A stretch of DNA of 64,000 nt from UBA2033 sp035345875 (GCA_035345875.1 DAORDH010000007.1:98659-162658); one strand, 5' to 3'. Shown: positions 33,118 to 43,494, numbered from the stretch's first letter. The notes: generated from the letters alone by a model not told the origin. Numbers and translations: made by a program.

Positions 33118-35933
33118 TTGGTTCAACCATCTTTAACATCCTTGCTCCAAGAAAATCAAAGGGGCGTTGCATCTATCGAAAGCAATCAAAATCTTACCGA
33201 TGTTTTCGTTTCTGTTTTAAATGAAGCGATTAAAAACGTCGGTGCCAAGACAGGATATTTATTTTTTATAGATGAAGAAAATAATCTAAAAAGTTTTGGA
33301 TCTAGCTCTTCTTCGAGAGAGGAGCGGCTAATCGCAAATTACTGCTTTTCCTCTAAAAAGAACTTACAAATAAAAAAGAATGGAGCAATTCCGGAATCTA
33401 CTATCACTGCAGATCAATCTTATATTGCTTGTTACTTAGGTGATGATAGAACTGCTATTGGAGTTTTCTTACTCGCAGGTATCAATCACTTTGAAAATTT
33501 TTCTACAAATGATTTTGAGTTAATTTCTGTTTATTCTAGAACGTTAAGTGAGTTACTCAGAGATTCCCTGATTCTCCCTGAAAGAGGAGAAGTTTTTTTA
33601 CATTTTACAACTGCCATCCAGTTATTATTTCATTCTACTGATAATCTCCAAAAAAATACTCGTCTTGAATTTTTACTCAAAGAAGTAATCCGTGTATCTG
33701 GTCTAATTAACTCATCTCGTCACCTTACAAACTTATTGAAAGATGTGATGGAATCCGTAAAAAGTGTTTTTCGCACAGAATCCTGCTCTATTCTATTAGT
33801 AGACAAAGTAAAAAACGAATTATATTTTCATATTGTTGCTGGCGAGAAAGAAGAAGAGATTCAAAAAATACGAGTTCCTATGGGAAAGGGGATTGCGGGA
33901 ACTGTAGCCGTTACACGCGTTCCTATGATTATAAATGACGCTCAAAATGATGATCGAGTCTACAAAGTAGTCGATAAAGCCTCCGACTTTACTACTCGCA
34001 ATATTATAGCAACTCCTCTCATCGTAGACGATGAAGTAATCGGTGTAATGGAAGGTATCAACACAATTGATCGAAATAATTTTAACGACAGTGATATTGA
34101 ACTATTTTTAAGCTTTTCCGATGCAGCCGCTGTCGCCATTCAAAAAACAAGACTCTTAGATAACCTAGAAAAAANNNNNNNNNNNNNNNNNNNNNNNNNN
34201 NNNNNNNNNNNNNNNNNNNNNNNNNNNNNNNNNNNNNNNNNNNNNNNNNNNNNNNNNNNNNNNNNNNNNNNNNNCTAGAAAAAAAAGTGAGTGAGCTAGG
34301 AAGCTTATTTGATTTAGGGAAAGCAGTTTTAGAATCAAAAGATGAAGAAGATCTAATTTTAAAGTCCATCCGAATCGTTGTGCGAGAGATGGATGCAAAA
34401 CATGCAGTTATTTTAATTATAGACCCTGTTAAAGAAAAACTAAATCTTTGGTCTTATATGAATGGACTAGAAGAAAAGTCCCAAGAAACTTTCCCTCGCG
34501 ATTCTATCATTGTTCATGCCATGATAGACAATCGAATCTTGCTCAGAGATAGCTATTATATGCAGCAAGATGATGATATTCTAGATAAGAAATTTCTAAA
34601 AAATTCTTTTATTGTTCTTCCTTTGGTTGGAGGCAATCAAAAGCCATTTGGAGCGATTTGTATATCCGATCGTGTAGATCAACTACACTTCAATGATAAT
34701 GATCTAAGGCTTTTACAAACAATTTCTTCTCAGTTTATTAAAGGATATGAGAATATTAAACTCAATGCTGACATGATTGCAAAAAAAGCAATGCAGAAGG
34801 AAATTGAGATTACCCGCAATATTCAAAACAATATTTTACCATCTAAAATTCCGACAGGTTCTAATTTTGAACTCGGTGTAAAGTCTGTTCCCGCAAAAGA
34901 TGTATCCGGAGACTTTTATGATTTTTATAAATACGAAGATGGACAGTTTTCCTTTCTAATTGCAGACGTGTCTGGTAAAAGTTTACCTGCTGCTATCTTT
35001 ATGGCAATGAGTTCATCCGTTATGCGAACACTCAGTCGTAACCACGAAATGAATCCAGCTGATTTATTAAAAGCAGCAAACTCTCTGATTTATGAAGATT
35101 CTCAGTCAGGGATGTTTGTAACCTTATTTTTTATCCACTATGATCCATCGATCATGGAGATAGAATTTGCCTCCGCTGGTCACAATGATCAAATTTGGAT
35201 CAAGGCAGATGATAGCTATGAATTTATAAAAGGGACTGGTGCTCCACTAGGAGTTATTCCAACAAGCAAATACGTTGGTGGAAAGATTCACCCTAAGTCT
35301 GGCGATATGGTTGTTTTATACACTGATGGTGCTGTAGAAGAAAAAAATAAAGACAATGAAGAATTTGGCTTAGAAAGATTTGTTCAAGAAATTATAAAAC
35401 GAAAGGAAAAACATCCACAACAAATCATCGAAGAAGTCTATACAGAAATAGTCAATTTTTCTGAATCCTCAGAGCAGTTTGATGACTTTACCGTTTTAAT
35501 TTTAAAATTTAATGATGATTATCAATTTAGAAAAACATTCCCAGCTGTCAATGCATCAATTCCTAAGTTTAGAGATTTTGTGTTTGAAACAATTAAGATT
35601 CGAAATCTAAATGAATTTTTCTGCGATGATATACTTCTTTGTTGTGATGAAGCAGCAACTAACGTTGTAATGCATTCTTATAAAGATACTAAACTCCCAA
35701 ACCCTACTTTTGACTGCGGAATTAAATTTACAGAGGAGAAAATCATCATTCGAATTCAGGACAAGGGTATTCCTTTCGAAAGATCCAAAGTCCCCGCTCC
35801 TTCCTTAGAAGCAAATTTAAAAGGAGAAAGAAGAGGTGGTTTTGGAGTCTATCTAGTGGAAAAATTAATGGATCATGTTACCTATATTCATGAAAATGGA
35901 ATAAACACAGTAATCATGGAGAAAAAATTTTAA
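33118..35933 (+). CDS. GAF-SpoIIE phosphatase-HATPase signalling protein (crosses assembly gap)
   Basis: Two frames on the two sides of the N run form one protein. GAF domains lie at about residues 10-160, 190-345 (GKGIAGTVAVTRVPMIINDA) and, after the gap, 350-520. Then a PP2C/SpoIIE phosphatase (AKDVSGDFYDFYKY, IADVSGKSLPAAIFMA, ASAGHND, LYTDGAVEEKN) and a C-terminal RsbW-like HATPase (DEAATNVVMHSY, IQDKGIPF, RRGGFGVYLVEKL). Start is TTG at 33118, 6 bp after the previous stop. The design points to a partner-switching (RsbU/RsbW) regulator. If the gap is false the length is 901 aa. Thioredoxin gene follows 7 bp later. Confidence 0.88.
34175..34274. other. Assembly gap (100 N)
   Basis: Exactly 100 N, the usual placeholder for a gap of unknown size. 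The bases before it (ctagaaaaaa, 34165-34174) equal those just after it (34275-34284), which suggests that the two contig ends overlap. Confidence 0.95.
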
Positions 35934-35940
35934 CTCACTT

Positions 35941-36255
35941 ATGAATCAAGATTTACCTAAATCTTTTTTTGATTTAATCGCCACACACGATAAACCTATC
36001 TTAGTAGACTTTTGGGCAGAATGGTGTGGTCCTTGTAAGATGCTAAGCCCTGTCATTCAAGAGCTTGCAGCAGAATGGAAAGGAAAAGTAACTGTTATAA
36101 AAATCAATACAGATGATAAGCCAAATATCGCGGGGCATTATTCAATCTCAAGCATTCCAACCGTTATACTATTTAAGAACGGAAAAGAAGTTAAAAGAAT
36201 CTCAGGAGCTATGCCATTGCAGCAGTTAAAAAACTCCTTTGGTCCTTTTATCTAA
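35941..36255 (+). CDS. trxA: Thioredoxin
   Basis: Protein of 104 aa with the active site WAEWCGPCKM (28-32 WCGPC), IKINTDDKPNIAGHYSISSIPTV with the cis-Pro and GKEVKRISGAMP. Full length of the family. Reduces cytoplasmic disulfides. It lies 7 bp after the phosphatase gene, so probably co-transcribed. Confidence 0.96.
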   Translation: MNQDLPKSFFDLIATHDKPILVDFWAEWCGPCKMLSPVIQELAAEWKGKVTVIKINTDDKPNIAGHYSISSIPTVILFKNGKEVKRISGAMPLQQLKNSFGPFI

Positions 36256-36272
36256 TTAGAGACTGCGTAAAA

Positions 36273-36297
36273 GTGTCGCCCTAAGATTGTCGAAGGG
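36273..36297. repeat. REP-like tcgccctaagattgtcgaagg element
   Basis: Reverse complement begins cccttcgacaatcttagggc, very similar in form to 'cccttcgacaggctcaggg' palindromic elements common in bacterial intergenic DNA. The hairpin could stop transcription from the thioredoxin operon. Confidence 0.45.
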
Positions 36298-36385
36298 TTT
36301 ATTAAAAGTATGGATTCTAAAAGTCACCAATCCTTTTTCTCTATTTTTCACAAACCCTCTCAGCATTAGATTCGTTTTCTACCTG

Positions 36386-36452
36386 CGGAGAGCTTTTCAC
36401 ACATCGCTTTTTCGCTCTCCTTTAGCTAGCTCTTTCGTAGGCTATTGATTTT
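36386..36452. repeat. Dispersed 67-bp intergenic repeat, copy A
   Basis: Starts cggagagcttttcacacatc and ends taggctattgatttt. Clear, diverged copy at 63913-63980, with the same order of blocks (cggag, catcgc, gctctcc, aggctattgatttt). Neither copy overlaps a gene. Confidence 0.6.
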
Positions 36453-36493
36453 TATGGTTCAGGATTATTAGCAAATATTATAAAAATTAATAT

Positions 36494-37249
36494 TTATTCT
36501 TCTTGGTTCAATTTTTCTTTGATTGCTTCAATTGCTTGTTTTTTTTCGTATTCATTTAAAATACTGAGTTCTCGTTCATTTATTTTTAGTTCCAACTCAA
36601 AACGACGACGCATTGGCTCCATTGCAAAGATACGATCATACTCTTCTCCATAGATTTCACGTCTTGCCTTACCTAAATGAATTTTTTTAGATCTTGGCAT
36701 ATCAGTATAATGCTTTTTTAAATAACGTTCAGAATACGCATAAAATCGCTCAATGGCTTCAGAATCTTTTCTTGGAAAAAGTAAAACCATTAATTTTTCT
36801 CCAAAGAGTTCTGCCTTTAAAAGTTCTATCTTCAGAATCTTTTCATATGAGTCTAACGTATCTTCTTTCTCTATTTCTTCGATTCCCTTTTCTAATTTTA
36901 GGTAAACTTCTAAGATTTCTATTAATGCCCTTCCTCTCTCTCCGGGGAAATCCATTTCCAACTCAGTTTGAATTCTTTTTTTTGCGTTGTCTGGATCTGA
37001 GTATCTGTAAAAAAGAATTCTAGTTCTCAGATATTCTAAAAGCGGCATAGATTTAATTTCTAAAAGGTTTTCCGCAATTAAGTAGTCTGGGTTTTCTTTT
37101 ATTCTTTGGAAAAGAGAATCTGACATATTTATATAATCAGGTGCTTCTAGATTTTTTTTATATACCTTGAAATAATAATACAAACCTCCCGCTGTTACCA
37201 TGAGGAGGAGCAAAAATATAGCAATTTGTTTATAGTGTTTCTTTTCCAT
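36494..37249 (-). CDS. Membrane-anchored hypothetical protein
   Basis: Protein of 251 aa. One N-terminal membrane helix (IAIFLLLLMVTAGGLYYYF) with lysines on both sides, then a charged helical domain outside the membrane (LEMDFPGERGRALIEILEVYLKLEKGIEEIEKED; RREIYGEEYDRIF). No lipobox. No family recognised. Confidence 0.72.
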   Translation of the reverse strand: MEKKHYKQIAIFLLLLMVTAGGLYYYFKVYKKNLEAPDYINMSDSLFQRIKENPDYLIAENLLEIKSMPLLEYLRTRILFYRYSDPDNAKKRIQTELEMDFPGERGRALIEILEVYLKLEKGIEEIEKEDTLDSYEKILKIELLKAELFGEKLMVLLFPRKDSEAIERFYAYSERYLKKHYTDMPRSKKIHLGKARREIYGEEYDRIFAMEPMRRRFELELKINERELSILNEYEKKQAIEAIKEKLNQEE

Positions 37250-37351
37250 AGATCTCTTTAATTATCGAAACTTTCTTATCACTTGTCTCTATCTAAATCT
37301 GGTAAAATTCTTGCTTTTCAAAGAATAGAAATCAAAAAAAATGATATCTAC

Positions 37352-37876
37352 ATGAAAAACTTAAAACAGAAAGGGATAATTTTGGTATTGCTAACACTGC
37401 TTCAAGCAAGCTGCGGTGGCTCTGACAATACATCCAAAAGACAAGAACAGCTTCAATTACTGATTTACCTAAGAAACAATCAATCTCCTACATCTTCAAC
37501 TCAAGCGGCTTGTTTTAATTTCATCAGTGCAGAAAATACCTGTATTACTCTTCCGGATGGACAATCTGTATCCTGCACTGATTCAGAAATCTCTCGAATA
37601 AAAAGTGGTATACAGACAAGCGATAAAAGAACAGACTCTATTCTAATTGGATTCTTTGGATGTTGGAAAAATTGTGCGATCTTATTTAATGCAGCAAATT
37701 CAATCTGCACAACCTCTAAATATCCAACCACGAAGTCCTACCGAGAAGCACAAAAGTCTACTTCTAATACGGCATCTGTGGCGTGGGGATCTTGTATGAC
37801 AACATGTAATAGCGGAGCAAGCGAGGAATCTGGCTTAAAGGGGACTGGGGCAACCTACCCTACTCAGCCATTTTAA
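37352..37876 (+). CDS. Lipoprotein with cysteine-rich domain
   Basis: Protein of 174 aa starting at the ATG at 37352, where the signal peptide begins (MKNLKQKGIILVLLTLLQASC, lipobox LQAS|C); an upstream in-frame start at 37283 would bury the signal. Mature part has eleven cysteines (ACFNFISAENTCITLPDG, FFGCWKNCAILFNAANSICTT). Surface or periplasmic. No family known. Followed 6 bp later by nadA. Confidence 0.78.
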   Translation: MKNLKQKGIILVLLTLLQASCGGSDNTSKRQEQLQLLIYLRNNQSPTSSTQAACFNFISAENTCITLPDGQSVSCTDSEISRIKSGIQTSDKRTDSILIGFFGCWKNCAILFNAANSICTTSKYPTTKSYREAQKSTSNTASVAWGSCMTTCNSGASEESGLKGTGATYPTQPF

Positions 37877-37882
37877 AAAACT

Positions 37883-38851
37883 ATGAAAACAGAAGAACTA
37901 GTAAAACATTTAGAAAAAACATATACCGAATTTGAGATCGAAAAACGACTTCCCTTAATTGAAGAAATCAATCGACTCAAAAAAGAAAAAAATGCAGTAC
38001 TACTTGGTCACAATTATATGACTCCGGACGTTTTTTATGGGGTGTCTGATATTGTTGGTGATTCTCTCTATCTAAGTAAGATGGCAGCCGAAACGACAGC
38101 CGATATGATTGTCTTTAATGGTGTGCATTTTATGGCGGAAACTGCTAAGATTTTATCTCCGAACAAAAAAGTCCTAATTGCAGATTTAAAAGCAGGCTGC
38201 TCACTCGCAGAAAGCATAACTAGACAGGATGTGATTGAACTAAAAAAACAATATCCGGGAGTTCCAGTTGTTACCTATGTAAACTGTTCCGCTGAAGTGA
38301 AAGCAGAAACTGATGTATGTTGCACATCTGGAAATGCAATTAAAATTGTGAATTCTATCGATTCAGATACGATTATATTCTTACCTGATCAATATCTAGC
38401 ATCTAACGTTCAAAAACATACAACTAAAAAATTAATTTCTCACCCCGGAAGTTGTATGGTTCACGAACTCTATACCAAAGAAGATATCCAAAATACTCGA
38501 AAACTTTTTGATGATCTAGTTGTTATTTCTCATCCAGAATGTAAAAGCGATGTTGTGGACGCTTCTGATTTTGCAGGTTCTACAGCAGAGATGGCTAATT
38601 TTATTAAAAAATCAGATGCAAAAAATATAATGTTGATTACCGAATGCTCAATGGGTGATAATCTTAGGTCAGAATTCCCTGAAAAGAAGTTTGTCTCTAC
38701 ATGTCAAACCTGCCCACATATGAAAAAAATTACACTCGAAAAAATCAGAGATACTCTTATCTATGAACAATATGAAATTCATCTAGAAAAAGAAATTATA
38801 GAGAAAGGACAAAAAGCAGTTAGACGCATGCTAGAACTTTCCTATAAGTGA
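37883..38851 (+). CDS. nadA: Quinolinate synthase
   Basis: Protein of 322 aa that condenses iminoaspartate with dihydroxyacetone phosphate to quinolinate in NAD synthesis; a [4Fe-4S] enzyme. Seen: LGHNYMTPDVFYGVSDIVGDSL, VTYVNCSAEVKAETDVCCTS, FLPDQYLASNV, SHPECKSDVVDASDFAGSTAEM, CQTCPHMKKITLEKI. Three cluster cysteines are present. nadB and nadC are not in the window. Confidence 0.96.
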   Translation: MKTEELVKHLEKTYTEFEIEKRLPLIEEINRLKKEKNAVLLGHNYMTPDVFYGVSDIVGDSLYLSKMAAETTADMIVFNGVHFMAETAKILSPNKKVLIADLKAGCSLAESITRQDVIELKKQYPGVPVVTYVNCSAEVKAETDVCCTSGNAIKIVNSIDSDTIIFLPDQYLASNVQKHTTKKLISHPGSCMVHELYTKEDIQNTRKLFDDLVVISHPECKSDVVDASDFAGSTAEMANFIKKSDAKNIMLITECSMGDNLRSEFPEKKFVSTCQTCPHMKKITLEKIRDTLIYEQYEIHLEKEIIEKGQKAVRRMLELSYK

Positions 38852-38870
38852 GGATAATCACAATTATACC

Positions 38871-40112
38871 ATGAGAAATAAAATATTCATTATTGATGAC
38901 AGTAAATCTTTTTCTAAATTAATTGCCCTTCGAATTAAAAATGATTTAGGTCTTGATTCCATCACTGCAAGTTCTTTTTCGGAAGCAAAGAAAGTATTAG
39001 AAGAAGAAAGAGATTCTATATTTTTAGCATTAGTGGATCTAAATATAGCAGATGCAAAGGGAACAGAACATATAGATTATATGCTAGAGGAAAAAGTTCC
39101 TGTAATTGTAATCACTGGTGAACTAAATGATGAAATCAGAAACAAAATTTTAGAAAAAAACATTATAGATTATATATTCAAATCCAAAAAAGAAGATATG
39201 GAGTATGTAATCAAATTACTCAGACAAATTGTTCGCAACAGTCATACAAAGGTTGTTGTAGCAGATGACTCTCCCCTATTTCGTAAATTAACAAGTGACT
39301 TGCTAAGACTTCAAATGTTTCAAGTCTTAGAAGCTAAGAATGGTCTAGACTGCCTCAATATAGTTCATGATAATCCAGATATTAAATTAGTCCTAACCGA
39401 TTACAATATGAAAGAAATGGATGGTTTTGAACTTACACTCCGACTCAGAGAAAAATATCCAAAAGAGTCTTTGATTGTTATTTCCATTTCTGGAAATGAT
39501 ACAAAGAATATTTCTTCTAAATTTATAAAAATAGGAGCGAATGATTTTTTAACAAAACCATTTACAAAGGAAGAATTTGCCTGTCGTATCAATATGAATT
39601 TAGATGCGTTAGACAGTCTTGAAAAAATTAAAGACCTATCTTATAGAGATTTTTTAACTGGTCTTTATAACAGAAAATACTTTCTAGAGAAAGGTAAATC
39701 TATATTAACCACAGACAAAAACGCTGGTCTTGCTCTATTTATAGTAGATCATTTTAAAAAACTAAATTCTGATTTTGGTCAAGAAGCAGGAGATTTAATT
39801 TTAAACTCACTTGGGATCATAGCAAAAGAACATTTTTCAAAGGAAAATTTACTCTTTCGATTAGAAGGGAAAAAGTTTGGAGTGATTCTCCCAAATACAA
39901 CTAGAGATAAAGCATTACTCCTACTAGACAGTTTTCGAGATAAAGTTGCAAGCATCCCAATCAACTCAAATGGAAACAGAGTTGAGTATACAATTTCAAT
40001 AGGACTCTCTGTCTCTGAAAATCAGAGTTTTGATACAAAGCTGAGAGAAGCAGAAGAAGAATTGAGCCAAGCTAGGAAAAACGGTAGAAACCAAGTTTCT
40101 GCGAAATCCTAA
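38871..40112 (+). CDS. REC-REC-degenerate GGDEF protein
   Basis: Protein of 413 aa. First REC about 1-120 (IFIIDDSKS, ALVDLNIADAKG) and second about 122-245 (VVVADDSPL, LVLTDYNMKEMDG), both with phospho-Asp. A GGDEF-like domain follows (SYRDFLTGLYNRKYFL), but where GGDEF is expected the sequence is LEGKKFGVILP, so it is probably not a cyclase; it may bind nucleotide or act as a protein interaction domain. Begins 20 bp after nadA and is followed directly by the NmrA-like gene. Confidence 0.88.
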   Translation: MRNKIFIIDDSKSFSKLIALRIKNDLGLDSITASSFSEAKKVLEEERDSIFLALVDLNIADAKGTEHIDYMLEEKVPVIVITGELNDEIRNKILEKNIIDYIFKSKKEDMEYVIKLLRQIVRNSHTKVVVADDSPLFRKLTSDLLRLQMFQVLEAKNGLDCLNIVHDNPDIKLVLTDYNMKEMDGFELTLRLREKYPKESLIVISISGNDTKNISSKFIKIGANDFLTKPFTKEEFACRINMNLDALDSLEKIKDLSYRDFLTGLYNRKYFLEKGKSILTTDKNAGLALFIVDHFKKLNSDFGQEAGDLILNSLGIIAKEHFSKENLLFRLEGKKFGVILPNTTRDKALLLLDSFRDKVASIPINSNGNRVEYTISIGLSVSENQSFDTKLREAEEELSQARKNGRNQVSAKS

Positions 40113-40742
40113 ATGAATAGAATCTTAATTATTGGAGCAACTGGTAGGGTTGGGCAAAGACTCGTTCAATACTCCTTGAATAGCAATTACAAAGTAACAG
40201 CCCTTGTAAGGGATAAATCAAAATTAAAATCTACAAATCCAAATTTAGAAGTTATAGTAGGAAGTGTCTTAGATCCTCAAATAATTGAAGAAGCAATCCA
40301 AGGAAAGGAATTTGTTTTAACAGCGTTGAGTGGAAGATCTACCAAGCCAGACTATTCAGTATTATCGAAAGGAATCGAAAATGTTGTTACCTGTATGGAA
40401 AAAGCAAAAGTAAAAAGACTTATCAGCGTGGCAGGAGCTGGGATTTTAGATGACTCAGAGTTTGGTCTTAGAAGGAATCGACCCAACTATCCAGAAATTT
40501 TTAAACTCGTTTCCGCAGAGAATTGGAAAATTTATGAATATTTAAAAACAAAAGAAATCAATTGGACATTAGTATGCGCCCCTGAAATGCCAGAAGAGAA
40601 AAGAACTGGAGTCTACCGAGCGACAAACGACTATTTGCCTCTTGGAGGAAGAAGAATATCTGTTGAAGATGTTGCTGATTATATTCTAAAAATCTTAGAT
40701 GAACCGGAGACATTTAAAAAAAGGATTGGTATTAGTTACTAA
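40113..40742 (+). CDS. NAD(P)-binding SDR/NmrA-like protein
   Basis: Protein of 209 aa with an N-terminal Rossmann fold (ILIIGATGRVGQRLVQYSL, GxxGxxG), ALVRDKSKL, VIVGSVLDPQ and FVLTALSGRS. Atypical SDR like NAD(P)H-sensing or biliverdin reductase B-type proteins. The usual YxxxK is absent. Start directly after the TAA of the previous gene, so coupled. Substrate unknown. Confidence 0.86.
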   Translation: MNRILIIGATGRVGQRLVQYSLNSNYKVTALVRDKSKLKSTNPNLEVIVGSVLDPQIIEEAIQGKEFVLTALSGRSTKPDYSVLSKGIENVVTCMEKAKVKRLISVAGAGILDDSEFGLRRNRPNYPEIFKLVSAENWKIYEYLKTKEINWTLVCAPEMPEEKRTGVYRATNDYLPLGGRRISVEDVADYILKILDEPETFKKRIGISY

Positions 40743-41023
40743 TCGCTAATTGGATTTAAAAAGTTCCGAACTTGTTTATCGTTCTCATACTCTGCCAAAT
40801 ATAAAATATCTCTATAATCCAGCTTTGTCATTTCCAAGTACTGTCTAAATAAATCCTCATTCGCAGCAGTGAGAAATAGTATAGAACGAATAATTCTATC
40901 TCTTGATTCCTTTACATCCATTTCATCTAGGTATTGATTGAGCCTTTCTAAATGATCTAAAATTGTATCTGTATCTAAAAATTTTTTTTCGATAAAATCT
41001 AAAATATCTTTTGGTAAATTCAT
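40739..41023 (-). CDS. Small hypothetical protein
   Basis: Protein of 94 aa, all helical and acidic (ILDHLERLNQYLDEMDVKESRDRI). No family recognised. Convergent with the NmrA-like gene, overlapping its 3' end by 4 bp. It follows the small lipoprotein gene with no gap, so it is part of that three-gene run. Confidence 0.7.
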   Translation of the reverse strand: MNLPKDILDFIEKKFLDTDTILDHLERLNQYLDEMDVKESRDRIIRSILFLTAANEDLFRQYLEMTKLDYRDILYLAEYENDKQVRNFLNPISD

Positions 41024-41398
41024 TTACTTTAACTTACCAAATTTCTCTTCTAAGGAAGAACCTTTCCTTTTTACAAATAAATTCTTTAGGTCTTCATCAA
41101 AACGAACTTTAAATTCATCAATTTCTTTATCGGATTGGATTAGATAAGGTGTAACATCTGTCTTAGATTCAAATGAATACTTACCAATATTGCCAAGGGT
41201 TGGATCATTGATGCGGGGCTTACTCTTATTATCCACACATTGTTCGGATGATCCTAAGTCATAACGAAAACTTCCATCTCTGTAGAACTGAAAAAATCCA
41301 CAGTTCGATGGATTGGTATAACTTAGGTTTAGAGCACGCTTCCCCGGAAAAGATCTACAGGAAATAAAAATCAAACAAAATAGAATTATAAGTCGCAT
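41024..41398 (-). CDS. Small lipoprotein
   Basis: Protein of 124 aa. Signal peptide and lipobox RLIILFCLIFISC. Mature part short, with SNCGFFQFYRDGSFRYD. Overlaps the 178-aa lipoprotein gene by 1 bp. Function unknown. Confidence 0.75.
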   Translation of the reverse strand: MRLIILFCLIFISCRSFPGKRALNLSYTNPSNCGFFQFYRDGSFRYDLGSSEQCVDNKSKPRINDPTLGNIGKYSFESKTDVTPYLIQSDKEIDEFKVRFDEDLKNLFVKRKGSSLEEKFGKLK

Positions 41399-41934
41399 TA
41401 GTTTACAATCTTTAATTTTTCCTGTGCATTGATTCTTTTCACAACATCATTGAGTTGTTTTAAAAAATCCTTGGTATCACCAGAACTTAATGTAAAATTA
41501 TGTGTTTCTTTTCGATTTGAATAGCTAAAAGAAAAATTATTTTTAGCTGAGTTCATTTTTGAAATCAGATCTAGATTGATTTCGGATTCAATTTTTAGAA
41601 TGTCACTATAATCTGTTGAAACTTTTTTTAAGTTATAATAAACTCCATCTAAATAAACGGAGATCCCCACAGGTAAGTCTGTATCTAACATATCGAGATG
41701 ATAGTCTAAAAAATATTTTTTCTCACCTGTTGAATTGTTATAAATTCCTTTAATTAAAAAACTCTTTGCCCTACCTTGTGTGCAAAAAGGCCAATACCAA
41801 GTAAAGACTGTGCATACAGGTTCTGATTTAACAGTTACTTGGTCTAGGTTTGGTTCTGGAATCACTTGAACACTACTGCATTGAAAAAGAATGAGTGTAA
41901 AAAAAATATAAACAAAAATAAAACCTTTTTTCAT
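41398..41934 (-). CDS. Lipoprotein
   Basis: Protein of 178 aa. Signal peptide KKGFIFVYIFFTLILFQC with lipobox ILFQ|C. Mature part beta-rich with CTVFTWYWPFCTQGRAKSF. First gene of a three-gene run with two small proteins of unknown function. Divergent from serA. Confidence 0.76.
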   Translation of the reverse strand: MKKGFIFVYIFFTLILFQCSSVQVIPEPNLDQVTVKSEPVCTVFTWYWPFCTQGRAKSFLIKGIYNNSTGEKKYFLDYHLDMLDTDLPVGISVYLDGVYYNLKKVSTDYSDILKIESEINLDLISKMNSAKNNFSFSYSNRKETHNFTLSSGDTKDFLKQLNDVVKRINAQEKLKIVN

Positions 41935-42070
41935 TTCTTACTAAACTCCCACAAATTGAAACTACCAGAAAATCTATACTTTATAATCCTAAAAATTTTC
42001 CCATTTTTAAATTAATAACCGCTATGAAAAAATCAATTACAAGAATAGTAAGTATAGAAAATTAGTAATT

Positions 42071-43291
42071 ATGATTTCATTTCCAAAAGAAAAAATAAAC
42101 GTATTACTCCTTGAGAACATTCATGAAAATGCATTTAATCTTTTCAAGAATGATGGTTTTTCTGTAAAGCTTATGAAAGATGCCTACTTAGAAGATGATT
42201 TATGCGAGGCAATTAAAGATGTTCATATTCTAGGAATTAGAAGTAAAACAAATGTAACAGAAAAAGTTTTTCAGAATGCAAATAAACTACTCACTCTCGG
42301 TTGTTTTTGTATTGGAACAAACCAAGTAGATTTATCTGTTGCAGAAAAAAAAGGCATACCGGTCTTCAATGCTCCTTATAGCAATACACGTAGCGTGGCA
42401 GAACTTGTAATTGCTGAAATCATTTTTCTCGCAAGAAAGACGGGAGACCAATCAAGAGATGCTCACAATGGCAAATGGAATAAGATCGCAACAGGATGCT
42501 TTGAAGTAAGAGGAAAGACTTTAGGTATTGTAGGTTATGGTCATATTGGATCTCAAGTTTCTATTCTAGCTGAATCCTTTGGTATGAAAGTTATATTCTA
42601 TGATATTCAAACAAAGCTTCCACTCGGAAATGCGCAACCCGTTGATACATATGAAGGCGTTTTAAAAGAAGCAGATTTTTTAACTTTCCATGTTCCAGAA
42701 AGCCCTGATACGATGAATCTTCTCGGTGCAAAAGAAATCGCAAAAATGAAAAAGGGTTCTTATTTATTAAACCTATCTAGAGGAAGGGTTGTAGATATTG
42801 ATGCGTTAGCTGCTGCCTTGAAGTCTGGTCATTTAGCGGGAGCTGGAATTGATGTTTTTCCAGAAGAACCAAAATCAAATAAAGATCCATTTGTAAGTCC
42901 ACTTCAAAATATTCCAAACGTAATTCTAACTCCTCATATAGGAGGAAGCACAGAAGAAGCACAAAGAAATATTGGACTAGAAGTTGCGAATAAACTACTT
43001 CGCTATATAAATAACGGTTCTACATCTTTCGCTGTTAACTTCCCAAATGTGGAATTGCCACTTTTAAAAGACAATCATCGAATTTTAAATGTTCATAAAA
43101 ATCAACCTGGCTTCTTGAAAGATATCAACAAAGTGGTATCAGATCTAGGAGCAAATATTACAGCTCAATTCTTATCTACTACAGCAGATATAGGTTACTT
43201 GATTATGGATATTAACAAACAATTAGGTGATCAAGTAAAAGAGGAAATTGAGAAAAATCCTTTGAGTATAAAAACAAGAATTTTATACTAA
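42071..43291 (+). CDS. serA: D-3-phosphoglycerate dehydrogenase
   Basis: Protein of 406 aa; first step of serine synthesis. Substrate domain LGIRSKTNVTEKVF, NAD-binding GIVGYGHIGSQVSILAE with Asp, catalytic Arg (LNLSRGRVVD), Glu (EEPK) and His (LTPHIGGSTEEAQ). C-terminal ACT domain (NVHKNQPGFLKDINKVVSD) is expected to bind serine for feedback control. Length matches the E. coli type. Confidence 0.95.
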   Translation: MISFPKEKINVLLLENIHENAFNLFKNDGFSVKLMKDAYLEDDLCEAIKDVHILGIRSKTNVTEKVFQNANKLLTLGCFCIGTNQVDLSVAEKKGIPVFNAPYSNTRSVAELVIAEIIFLARKTGDQSRDAHNGKWNKIATGCFEVRGKTLGIVGYGHIGSQVSILAESFGMKVIFYDIQTKLPLGNAQPVDTYEGVLKEADFLTFHVPESPDTMNLLGAKEIAKMKKGSYLLNLSRGRVVDIDALAAALKSGHLAGAGIDVFPEEPKSNKDPFVSPLQNIPNVILTPHIGGSTEEAQRNIGLEVANKLLRYINNGSTSFAVNFPNVELPLLKDNHRILNVHKNQPGFLKDINKVVSDLGANITAQFLSTTADIGYLIMDINKQLGDQVKEEIEKNPLSIKTRILY

Positions 43292-43457
43292 AAACAGATT
43301 TACCAGAAATTAAGTAATTGGGGATTTTCTGTATAGATTTAGCAACTTTCTTGCTGTTGCCTTTCTATTTCAGAAAGTCTCTGACACGTTAGCCGCTCGA
43401 AGTTCCAAGAATATTAGAAAAGACTAGCAATTGAATTAGAACTCACTGAATACAAAA

Positions 43458-43494
43458 AAAAGGAATGTAGTAAAACTATATATTCCTTTTTCTC
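43458..43494 (+). terminator. Likely terminator after serA
   Basis: Stem aaaaggaat (43458-43466) with its complement attcctttt (43482-43490), followed by a T-rich stretch. It is 170 bases past the serA stop. Confidence 0.55.
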
